Assembly: GCA_030248195.1 (NCBI GenBank)
Contig: JASAND010019988.1
Span: forward strand, 108,499-172,498
DNA length: 64,000 nt
Direction of reading: 5' to 3'
Source of the DNA: Trissonchulus latispiculum
Taxonomy: Eukaryota; Nematoda; Enoplea; Enoplida; Ironidae
Shown here: one piece after another, positions 21,890-32,652 of the stretch
Layout: each line of letters opens with the position of its first letter
Numbering within the stretch: the first letter of the stretch is position 1
Position numbers and translations under genes: made by a program
Notes under the pieces: generated by a model
Database searches by the model: none
Told to the model about the DNA's origin: nothing
The model's input: only the letters and a program-made list of their open reading frames with translations

Positions 21890-24800
21890 TAGTAACTGGG
21901 TTCCTGCGGCCGTATTGAGGCCCTTGAACTACACTAATTAGTGAACTTAATAAGTATTAGAATCACTTACAATATTTATAATTAATAGGATTATCTCAAC
22001 TCTTAGTGCAAGGATTCGAACCTTTGACCTTTTGCCCTTTCTGTATGTGTGTGGGACGGCCGTATTGAGGCCTCCCAGAATTGCACAAACCCCTATTACG
22101 TCAGTCTTGTGCAAGGGCAGTCGTAATTGAGACCCCCTTAACCTCCACGCCCTTGTCCCTCTCTCGTCAGCGTTGCGCAATGGCCAAGTTTGGCATAATT
22201 CCACCTTAAATAGCAAGAAAACACTTTAGTATTCACTTTATTAGTACATTTACACAACAATTACAAGCATTTACACAATGTGCACATTTTGTTCTTCTTT
22301 TAATTCCTGAAACAACAAAAAGTACAAATTAATTACACATTTTTAAATCCCACACACTATTTTAATTCCATTCCTTGGGGAGTTAATTAACTCCTCCCCT
22401 CTTTCTTCTCCCTTTTACGGGTCGGCCTTTCATCTCTGACCGCCCGTCTGTTTGTCTGGAGAGCGTGGATAGCTCCCAGACCTTACGTGAACGAATGCCA
22501 TTCATGCTTTCATTCACGTAAGTCACATAATAGTGACCTTATAAGGGTCACCGCTGACCTCCCACCCACAAAAGGCTGAATCCAGCCTTTGCACTACTCA
22601 GTACAAATATAGGCAGACAATAAAATATACATATATACAATTATAATAATAGTAATAGGTACTTAGGTAACTTATAACTCTAGGTAGTTAGTAATTCTAG
22701 GTAGTTTTATATTTTTCTAGTCTCAGCATAGGTACCTATGATTCTTACGTAATTTGTTTTTCTCTTTTCCTTCTTCTAGGTCCTTGATGGACCCAACAGG
22801 TGAGGCCCCTTTGCTTTCTACTAAGCAAAGGGAGCCCTTTTGTGTTGGCCGCTGGAGGACCAATTCTTGAAAATATTGGAGTTTCTGTTTACTCCAAATT
22901 TATGGGCCCCAGCAGAGACCCCAAAAACTTGATACTTAAAATCCGGCCTTTGGCCTCCTTTCTGTCTGATTTAGGGGTCATCTGTTCCCATTAATTTGGG
23001 GGTCCTCCAGCCGCCAGACGCGCCTGTGGGCTACCGTAGGTCACGACTCGGTAGCCCAAAAGTAAAGCGTGATCATTCAAAACCGTCCAATCAGAAGCTA
23101 GGAAGCTTAAGGCCAACCCCCTGACGGGGTCTCGACTGCAACTAGCAGTTAGCAGTCAGTGCTTGGCTGGCAGTCGGGGAGAGAGGTTGGTCTCTCTCCC
23201 CTAATAACATTAGCATTGTTTTCTCCCCTTTAATGTCCGTATGTCTCCGGGAGAGGTGTGTCTTGCGTCAATTATACGGAGGCCTGGACTATAGCACCTC
23301 TCCCCTTCCCCCATTTCCCCTTAGGGTTTTTATTTCAGCAACTGCCAGCCAGGCACTCACGTACCTGGCCGCCCCCGTGAGCCCATATGTCTGCGGACGG
23401 CTCACGGGGAGCACTGCTTCTGACCCGGGGACCCTTATGCCTGAGAGGCGGTCCCCGGGTCCCACACTCTCACGATTTACCCGGGGTCTTCGAACCCCGG
23501 AAGACCAATTTTTCAGCATTTTTCGGGCCTTGTGCCCATTATTTTTAGTTGTAATTGTGAGGGTGTGGGCCTTTCGCCCCACCCTCTGGGGTATTATTGT
23601 CTGTGTCTTTATGCGCTTTCCCTGGTGATTTGCGAGCAGCCGAACCTCGCAAATCACTCTCACAAAAAAGATTTTAAAATCGTCACCTTCTCCATTTTTA
23701 TACATTTTTCCCAAAAGGTCTTTTCGGCCCAACCTACAAGTAAACTATCATGGGTTTATTTTGATTAACAAACCCGCTCTAAAACCACTATTCCATCTCC
23801 TTTTTAACCCTTTCCGTTTTCACTATAAAACCCATTTTTTAACTCCCAAAAACGACATAAACTTGGGTAGTTAGTTTTAAGGGAGGACCCTCACCTACCC
23901 ACCTTGAGGAAGGGGAGTTAGGCCACTCCCCGGGAGTAGGTCTTTCGGGTTAGGACCCCCTTTTTTTCCCACAGCCGGCAACCAGAGTTGCCGGCCATGT
24001 TTTTACATCGCAGTTCAAAAGCCACTGTTATAACCTTGTTGTGTTTTTAACCATTGCCGGGTAAAACATGAGGATGTTTAAAACACTCTAAAAGCAGAAA
24101 ACTCAACCTTTTAAATCCTGTTTAATTCATTAATTATTAAGATGTTCACTGGGGAGTACCGGCTCCCCTTAATTAAAGCTGTCCTTAGCCTATTCTTTTG
24201 TAATAATTGCTATGACAGCAATTATTGTCCCCGTTGGCTTTTGCACACACAAATACAAAGAGAACACCCACGGGTGATCACGTGGGAATGGCCATTTCTG
24301 GGCCGTTCCCGAAATATACCGCACTTTCACGCAACCGTAGCTAGTTATACGAATTAGTTAGGCTAGTATTCTGGGAATTAGCCCCATTCTAGCATTGTTA
24401 GGACTGTAATTCGTATTGTGTTGTACAAATGCGGCTCCTCACGTAAACTCCTCCAGTTGAGGTTGTGAGTGCAGCCAAGTATGCGTGAGGTGTGAATGTT
24501 GCATAACTGTGTCTGAATAACTGTGTGAATAACTGCGAATGTATGACTGAAACTGTATGCGTGAAATAGGGTAGGTACGATTGTTTGTGTGTGTGTGTCC
24601 ACTGTCTAAACGAGCGTATGAAAGTAGTATGTGTGAGTCTGTATGAATGAGATTACGTGTGCTGTGTGCTAATAATCGTATGAATGGGACTGCTCATGTA
24701 AGCCCCTCGCGGAGGTCTTGAGTGTAGTCCGTAGGGAAGTAGTTAGTTAAACAATAATATTAAGCAGTAGTTAGGAACAATAATTAGAACATATATCATA

Positions 24801-27125
24801 AACAGTTAGGTTAGGTTAGAAATAACAGTTTAGTCCGATATTAGTCAGTTTAGTAGTTATAGTTAGCATTAGTAGTTTTAGTTATAGTAATTATAGTTAG
24901 CACCAGTTAGTTAGTACCAGAAATAACGGTTAGTGTTACAATGTTAGTTAGGATTGTTAGTAACTGTTAGTATCATTAGTATGTGCTGTCCGGTTATAGA
25001 TTGACCCCCCAGAGGCCCGCGTAAGTCACCTGCTTCAAGGTGCGGGCCCTCTGCAAGAAAGGGTCAATCTACCACTATCCAGTTAGATTTCTAGGCCCAA
25101 GTTAAGAGTGGTGGTAACCTCATTTGCATAATTGCGGTAATATGGTTTAGGAACCCAATAGTAGGTTACCAACCCAGGTTACGGTTATAATCCTTACCAT
25201 TAAGTCTAGTTAGGCCTGTAGGGTACGAAATAGGCCTCAGTTAGTATCAGGTAGTCTCTAGTAAGTAATAATCAGCAATAATTGGTAGTATTTAGCATTA
25301 TCCTGTTCAGTGGCCAGATTTGGGCCTTAATTAAGTATTAGTCGTCAATTATAACAAATAGGTTACACCTCACATACTGGGCAATACGTAGTGATTAGGT
25401 TAGGTCAGTTTAACTGTAACTCTAGGTCTGTAGTAATTACTGAGTAGTGCATACGTGATTCCATGCTCGTGAGAGGCTCGGTCAGAGCCTCATTTGCATA
25501 TTTAGCCAAGTAGGCCGGAACGGCCCAAGCTTGGTCATCTCCATTCGCTTGACCATCTAAAACGTCAACTTTCGTCTGTTTTCAATCTAAAAGCACAAAA
25601 TAACACATTACACGTCACAATACACAATTCGGGTCTCAAACCCGCACGTGAAAGCCAATCGGTCCGGACAATAATTGCTGGGGTTTTAATCCCCACCACC
25701 TCTGTTTCTAATGGGTTTTAACGTATTTGATTCAGGTAGCCGTTCAGTCTCTCCGCTGGAAGCGCGTCCCGTTGCTACTGGAATCAGTCTACCAGTCTGT
25801 CTAGTTGGAGAAGCTCATTGTGGTCTAGTTGTCAGTATCCTACCCTGCCCAGTCGTTCTTGTAGTCAGTAGTTCAGTGGATCCAGAAGGAGATCCTGGTT
25901 CTTTGTGTCTGTTGGAGATCTGTTCAGTCAGCCCAGTTGGAATATCTGATTAGGTACTTGTTGGATGCATTTTGGTGCAGTCTGATAGCGGAGACGAAGA
26001 GAGAGCTGCCTGTTTCACTGTTGGGTCACCGTTTTGAAACCAAAACATCTCGGTCTACATTTGAACTTTAAAAGAATCATGTTCAGTGAAAGTGGTACAG
26101 CCTATGTCCTGATCCTCACCACTGAAGCCTCTCTATAAACCAATTGACAATTTGTGTTTTTGTATTAATCTTGAGATAATTATCTGAGGAAGCCGATCCG
26201 ACCTTTCCGACAACAACCGACACTCTCCCGGCCTGTAACTGTCATTGTCCATTCTAGAGACGGAACTCTTCTCGAAATTCAGTTATTCTGGGCAGTCAAT
26301 TATACGGAGACGCCAGTGCAAAGCCAACCTCGCTCCCGCTCGATTCGGATTATAAACAGTTGTTAATTAGCGTAACTTGTATGTGTGTGTGGTCCCAAGA
26401 GTTATTGTAAGGGACAGAGTGACAGTAGAGGCTAGCCAAGAGCCTAAGAGTTGAGTTAAGTTAAAGCATATATAAGTTAAAGGATACCGGTTCAGTTAGC
26501 CCCTAGTAGCACTAGAGTGGGTATAAACCTGAAGATTGTACTGTAACGACCCCGAAACCGGATAATCAGCCCTAATCGCGAAAGTACCAGTCATACCAAA
26601 CCTGAAAGGCACTTCTGGCAGACAGTATCTTGTATTACTGCTATTGTAAAAATATAACTGCAGTGATTCATCGTCTGCTGAAATTTGGTAAAAACTGTGT
26701 GTGTATTTTGTAACAATAAACAATTATCCTTTTAGCTGCTTCGGCTTTCGCGTACGTTTCAGAGATCCCCAACTCTATCCGCATTGAGGTTAGAGTTGAA
26801 ACGATAGTCGCCCATTGAGACTATAAATCCCGATTCCCCTGCCTAAAACGAACTCACCCCGTTTGACCCCATTTTAGGTCAGCTATTGAGCCCTGTTTGT
26901 CAGCACACCACTACAGCCGGAGCATCAATCTAAGCGAAGATTTATCTTTGCGTGCCGACCTTGACTCGTGTCTTGGATCCTGATCAGATCTCGCCCAGTC
27001 TAGCCTAGTATATTCTGGCGTTAGCCAACTTCATACGACCCCGAACCGAACAAAAGTTTATTGGAGATCACGACCCCCTCCAATACAGAGAATTCCAGCC
27101 CAGATCTGACAGAGTCTATTACACA
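21890..27125. other. Hairpin-dense non-coding region
   Basis: This 5.2-kb block has no supported gene but contains about twenty perfect or near-perfect stem-loops, many with GC-rich stems of 7-12 bp and loops of 4-15 bases. Examples, as stem arms: 22,571-78/22,583-90; 22,807-16/22,823-32; 23,028-36/23,049-57; 23,176-85/23,192-201; 23,373-83/23,399-409; 23,422-33/23,450-61; 23,625-36/23,646-57; 23,974-81/23,988-95; 24,202-11/24,217-26; 24,284-93/24,301-10; 24,999-25,007/25,061-69. A TTAG-rich low-complexity part lies at 24,750-24,990. A TATATAAG at 26,469 and an AATAAA at 26,715 could mark a transcript or an LTR, but nothing confirms this. The density suggests selected RNA or DNA structure, or a hairpin-bearing mobile family. 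Confidence 0.6.
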
Positions 27126-28140
27126 TGTAATCACAAACAGCGAGTCAGACTATTTCAGCGGTTAAATCTCGTCCAGTTCCTGTCCTTTCTCAAGTTGATA
27201 TGATAAGAAATATGTATTTTTGTGGGGCCTGTTGCATAAAATTCAATAGTATTAACTATTGAACTATTGAACTATTAGATTTTCGATTCAACAGTACTGA
27301 AATTCCTGTTGCATAAAACACTATTGAACTTGAGCACTATTGAGTTGTAGCCGTTAACATTCCCGCGTTTGTATATGATACCTACACACAAATACCATAT
27401 AGGCATACATAAGTAGCATAACGATAGCGGTATAACTTCGGCACTTTTGCACAGTGAACAAGTTGTGTTCGTTTCAATTTGAGCGTTCCCAGAATGAAGC
27501 TTACTGAAAGCCGAAAATTCGCTTTGGCTTAATTGGTTGTTGTTAATTGATTAATGTCAATTAGTTAAGTTATATAGTTTTGCTGAAAACCATATTTTAA
27601 TTTTTCAATTCTCTTACTGCCGAAGACGAAGCCAATTCTTAAAATTCGGTTATCGATGACTTCCCTAATGTTCATAGATTTGACCCTATATAATCTAAAG
27701 TCAAAACATGTTGGACACTGTAACTTAACTAACCCTTAAGAAAAATACTTAGGATGGCGTCTCAGCTTGGTTATGTTTTGCCTTCATATTGAACAAATGC
27801 TATATAACTATGTCTTCCTCAATTTCTACGCTAAAGTAAACAATAATTCATGAATGTAACTCAATACGGATAAAATTACTACTGAAACAACAAACTAACA
27901 TGTGCGAAAGTAAGCAAAGGAATCGAACACCTGCAGGCACTCAAGCGAAGCAGGAGCTCCTAATTTTCAAAAGTTTAACGACGTGGTGGATTCTTGCAAT
28001 AAACACTGCAGAAAAATCCTGAGAACTTTATAATCGGCTGGTTGCACGAAATTGACTAAAATCGAAATGACAAATTTGATAAAGTTAAGACTATATACTT
28101 TCATTGTCGAAACTTCAGACAGTGATTTTAATCCATTTTA

Positions 28141-28399
28141 TGCAATCGGTTCCCTGTCAAAACGCCAAAATTCAAAAAAGGTGACAAAAAAGTGGAAACC
28201 CAAAAACTAGGACAAATTAACAAAACAATAAACAAATCAGAATTGCATAAACTTTTCAAAAATTACAGGTGTAGACGTGTGTGACGTTTTTGACAATTTT
28301 GAAAAATAAATAGACGTCTTGTCGTTAGACGTTTCGTCGGTAGACGTTATGAATGTCAGACGTTTTGAATTTAGACATTTTGATAGGGAACCGGTGCAA
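28141..28399. mobile_element. Small TIR repeat with iterated AGACGT words
   Basis: TGCAATCGGTTCCCTGTCAA at the left faces TTGATAGGGAACCGGTGCAA at the right as an inverted pair with two mismatches. Inside, TAGACGT-T words occur at least five times between 28,270 and 28,380. It lies within the TIR element at 27,223-35,596, so it is a further nested insertion or a subdomain of that element. Confidence 0.5.
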
Positions 28400-28618
28400 T
28401 CATAACTTTATTTCAGCCAAACAATTTGTTTCTAAAAACAAATTTGCTTAAAACACCCTAAAATATGAAAAATTGGCTACTATTGAAAAATAATTGTTGA
28501 ACTATGAGTGCGCACCCACTCATAGAAAATAAAGCAAATTTCAATAGTAATAGTTCAGTAGTGTTGATTTTTAAGCAACAAGCTCTGTTGAAATCCACTA
28601 TTGAACCACTATTGAAAC

Positions 28619-28790
28619 TGTGAAGATAATTGATAATTTAGAAGAAAAGGATATAAAGTAAAAATACATTGAGATTTGGACCAACAATGCAATTCATTAT
28701 ATAGTTTGCTTATATAGTTTTTTGATATAATCGTAATGAAGGACGGACGCGTTTTTAAGTGATCAGAACATTGGTTAAGTTGATATCAAA
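28619..28790 (+). repeat. 5' LTR of the BEL/Pao element
   Basis: It starts TGTGAAGATAATTG and ends GATATCAAA, with the primer-binding TGGTGCCG beginning at 28,791. It matches the 3' copy at 35,235-35,404 apart from small indels and single changes. Confidence 0.9.
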
Positions 28791-29055
28791 TGGTGCCGAA
28801 ACCCGGTTATTAGAAATTCCGGTTGTGCTTTCTTTCTTTCACTGTGCCCATGCCACATTGGACATTTGTGGCTTCTGAAGTAACTGTGACTTTTTGGATA
28901 TCTCTGTTTGTTATTCCCTTGTTGGGAATAATCCCCTTTCCACCACCTGAAGATCTATAACTGAACTTTCATACCCCTTCCTTGGTATTCCGACATCAAT
29001 ATTCCACCCCTTTCCCTGGAATTCAGTTATCCGCCATTCCGACCTGTTGATTTAG

Positions 29056-30290
29056 ATGAGCCAGCGAGAATTGCCAGCTTTGAAGGCTCGTCGAGCTGCC
29101 TTCAGGAGCCATGCCACCGATTACCTAAATGAAGCAACCGATCTGCTTTTCCGAAGTGATCCTTCCGAACTGGATCAGATGTCGAATTGCCGTGATAACC
29201 TTTCTGATCTACTGCGAAAGATTGAACATCTGGACGAAGAAATATCTCAAAAGATTCCCGAAGACGAGATCGAAAACGAGGTATCAGAAAGTGTTGGTTA
29301 TCAGGTACGCTTAAGTGATACAGTCATTAACTTAAACAACAAACTACGAAAACTGGAGAAACAAGATTTTGAAGCTATTGAACGTAGTAGTTTAGCCGAT
29401 CACGTACCACAGGAAAACGATTCTCCAACCAACTCAACTTTACAAACAGCTCTAAAATGTGCAACTAAGTTACCTAAGCTCACAATCCCAAAGTTTGATG
29501 GACGTCCACTAAAGTGGAGGGAATCCTTCGAATCAGCCATACACCAAACAACACCTTGAGTAATGTTGACAAGTTCAACTATCTAAGAAGCTTAGTCACA
29601 GCTGATGCAGAACGAGCTATAATCAGTGGTCTTGCTATAACAAACGTTAATTACAAGGTTGCCATTGATACAATTCAAGAACGATTTGGAAATGAACAAA
29701 CAGTTGTGTTTGCTCATTTTGAATCTTTATTTCGATTATCAGCTTCGACAAAAGATACGGCGAGTCTGCGGTCTACATATGACGAGTGTGAACGACACAT
29801 AAGAGGTTTAGAAGCAATGGGAATTACCGAAGACAAATTTGGGATTGTTTTTATCCCACTAATTCTTTCAAAACTACCAGAAGAGCTCAGAATAGATTTG
29901 AATAGAAAAAACGGTTTGCAAAAATGGGAACAAAATCGACTTCGACAACTTTTGAAAGAAGAAATTGTAGCTAGAGAACTAGGAGCTAATAAACAGGGCA
30001 CAACTACTCCAGCTGAAACTTTCTCTAGATCTAGACCTTACCGCCTTCAAAGTGGTACTGCGGGGGCTTTATCAGCGCATGTCCGTAACAATCGACCACC
30101 GACATGTATATTTTGTAATAAAAGCCACTTTTCAGATGAATGTAGACAGTATGCCGATTTAGAAACCAGAAAAAATAAAGCTAAAGACCGCTGCTATGCA
30201 TGTTCCAGGACAGGTCATCAAATGAAAGCGTGTCCACGACCCAGCACGTGTTTTTACTGTCAACAAAAACACACAGAAGCTTTTGTCCCC
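29056..30290 (+). pseudogene. BEL/Pao gag (frameshifted)
   Basis: The ATG at 29,056 opens a helical, charged N-terminal region. The frame runs to LPKLTIPKFDGRPLKWRESFESAIH, a hallmark of Pao-type Gag, and then stops near 29,559. The protein continues one frame over with VDKFNYLRSLV, AIISGLAITNVNY and a long helical part, to nucleocapsid knuckles CIFCNKSHFSDEC, CYACSRTGHQMKAC and CFYCQQKH. A second frameshift at about 30,265-30,275 splits the last knuckle from its final cysteine (RSFCPQKF), which lies in the protease frame. At least two indels therefore break Gag. Confidence 0.85.
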
Positions 30291-32060
30291 AAAAATTTGC
30301 TCCGCGGAGTACCACTACCACCTCTACTGCTCCAGACATGAATATTCCACACGAAGAGTTTGTGCCAGCCATGGTATCTCCGGGTCAGCAAGTTTTCATG
30401 CAAACCGCATTGGTGAATGTGTTTTCTCCTAATCTGCAAAGACATGCAAACGTCAGACTATTAATGGACACCGGGAGTCAACGCACATACATAACCAAAG
30501 ACTTAGCTCAAAAATTGCGATTAAAGGCTGAGGGTCGCGAAGTCATTTGGGTAGGTACTTTTTGCGCTTCCAGCACAAAACGAATGTCTCTGCCGATCAT
30601 TCAGCTAAAGATTCAGTTGCTTGACGGATCCTTCCATGACTTGACAGCCAATGAAGTACCAACCATAACCTGTCCTATTCAGCGACAACCTTTAGACACA
30701 CAACAATCATCTTTGATTGAATCGACGCCTCTTGCTGATACACTACCTACAGTACCTGAGGTAGCCGACATTGATATCTTAATTGGGAACGAATACTACT
30801 TCGACCTGATACAGTCAGATAAGATTGATCTGGGTGATAATTTGTTGCTGTTAAAGTCGAAACTTGGTTGGATCGTTAGCGGACGAACAAACAGGTCTGC
30901 TACCAGTAGTCAATCCATGTCTCTACTTACCCCTGATGAGTCTAAAGATTTGCCTCTCAGACTAGATAATCTGTTGGAACAGTTTTGGCGTCTAGATTCC
31001 ATTGGAATAGTCGACCGTGAGCGAAGCTGCGATGACGATGAAGCCATAGATAATTTCAACCGTACTGTTAAACTGGTAGACGGCCGCTAAAAAGTCACTT
31101 GGCCATGGAAGTACAAAGTTCCGGAACTGTCAGACAACTTCGAGTTGGCTCTCGGCCGTCTACAATCTTTACAGCGGCGATTACAACAGTTTCCTGAAGT
31201 GAAAGAAAAGTATGAGGAAACTATCAAGCAACAGATTGATACTGAAGTGATAGAAAAAATCTGTCCTGATAAAAGAGATGGTCCTCTAATACATTACATA
31301 CCCCATCATTGCGTGATTAACATGAATCGAGCAACGACAAAACTTAGGATAGTATATGATGCTTCTGCGAAAGCGAACATTCGTCAGAAGCGTTTGAATG
31401 AAAACCTGTATAGAGGACCGGTACTACTACAGAATATTTGCGGGCTACTGTTACGATTCCGTCTATGCAAGATAGCCATACTGAGCGACATCGAAAAAGC
31501 ATTCCTGCAAGTTGGCCTGCAGAAGCCTGATCGAGAAGTCACCAGATTTTTGTGGTTCAAGGACATTAACATGCCGATCACCAAGAACAACCTGGCAGTA
31601 TTTAGATTTCGAAGAGTTCCGTTTGGAGTTATATCGAGTCCCTTTCTTTTGGGAGCAACGATAGTCCATCACTTAAAGGATCGTGGAACTGCCGTCGCTG
31701 AAGATATCTTACAGAATGTATATGTGGATAATGTCTTCGGTTTCAGAAATACTCTAGCTGATGGACTCCAATACTACAAAGAAGCTAAGGAGTTGTTCCG
31801 ATCAGCATCCATGAACCTTCGTGAATGGATGACAAATTCAAACGATCTTTTACAAAGCATTCCTGAACACGACAGAGCAACGGGAAGAACTACTAAAGTT
31901 CTGGGCTTGTCCTGGGACTCAAGTGAAGATGTTTTCTGGATAAAAACCTCCAAGTCCCTTGAATATGAGAATGTTACCAAGCGGAAGATTACACAAGAAG
32001 CCGCCAGTGTATATGATCCATTGGGTTTCTTTTCCCCCGTTGTCATACGTGCAAAAATGC
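30275..32060 (+). pseudogene. BEL/Pao protease and reverse transcriptase (one stop codon, truncated by insertion)
   Basis: The frame carries the Pao-type aspartic protease (VRLLMDTGSQRTYITKDLA) with ADIDILIGNEYYFDL and SKLGWIVSG. An in-frame TAA at about 31,088-31,090 interrupts the link to RT (DGR-stop-KVTWPWK). RT follows with YIPHHCVI, KLRIVYDASAK, LNENLYRGP, SDIEKAFLQVGL, FRFRRVPFGVISSPFLL and the catalytic YVDN, a variant found in the Pao group. The family-typical VYDPLGFFSPVVIRAKM ends at 32,057, where foreign sequence begins. The RNase H part resumes at about 32,653. Confidence 0.88.
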
Positions 32061-32652
32061 AAATGAAGTTTCTCAGCAGAATTTCACGAGATCGTGGGAA
32101 CGCAAGGCGCAAAGGAAAGGTCATGGTGGAGAATCCAGTGACTGTTGTCCTAGCTGTGGTGGTCCTCACGGATCTTCAGGGAAATGCTCTGCGAAGAAAG
32201 CGATTTGCCGTCTATGTGGTGGGGAAGGGCACTTTGCCAGAGTGTGTCCGTCAGAGCCTGTTCCGCGTGTGAATCAGGTTGAGACTGAAGAAAGACAAAG
32301 ACAAGAGAGCGAAGAAGAAATTATTATAATATAAACTTCTTATCTAAAAGCTTTGACGTTTTAAAAATTTGAATTTGTCCTATGCTTCTATGCTTTTTAA
32401 AATGAAAAGGGGAAATGTTGTATCCTTGAGATACGTCCCGCCAATAGTCCTGCCATAATGTTCTAGTGATAGAGCCGAAGTAACGTGTCTTGTGAAATTA
32501 TAATTAAAGAGAGTTGTTAGTTTTCTACATTGGTTTATTATTATTATTATTCTACATTAGTCTACACGTCCACTACCTTTCCTATATCCCCTAGAGACTT
32601 CTTCACGATCAATATCAATATTCAAAATTGAAACAATAGCAATTTGCTGATG
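32058..32652 (+). mobile_element. Nested fragment of another LTR element (Gag knuckles, PPT, LTR) plus a piece of BEL 3' end
   Basis: The inserted block splits the BEL RT at RAKM and rejoins at LMQQIWK. In a different frame from BEL it encodes a Gag C-terminus with two zinc knuckles (CPSCGGPHGSSGKC; CRLCGGEGHFARVC) and an acidic tail ending at about 32,333. A polypurine tract AAAAGGGGAAA (32,405-32,415) and an LTR-like unit TGTTGTATCC...AGTCTACA (32,416-32,566) follow. Next, 32,567-32,607 repeats about 41 bases of this BEL element's own 3' coding end (34,852-34,895). The insert is therefore a chimera with no pol of its own. Confidence 0.7.

Noticed and set aside
22010..22050. tRNA-like box B (GGTTCGAATCC on the minus strand)
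   Set aside because: No matching box A or cloverleaf upstream; the word also forms one of the local hairpins.
23233..23732. Two opposite-strand frames of 131 and 147 codons in the hairpin region
   Set aside because: No domain pattern, and they coincide with GC-rich stems that remove stops on both strands.
24750..24990. TTAG-rich stretch as interstitial telomere repeat
   Set aside because: The TTAG words are irregular with no constant 5-6-base unit.
31720..31735. YVDN in the BEL/Pao RT as a catalytic mutation
   Set aside because: YVDN in place of YVDD is found in the Pao group, so it is not evidence of inactivation.
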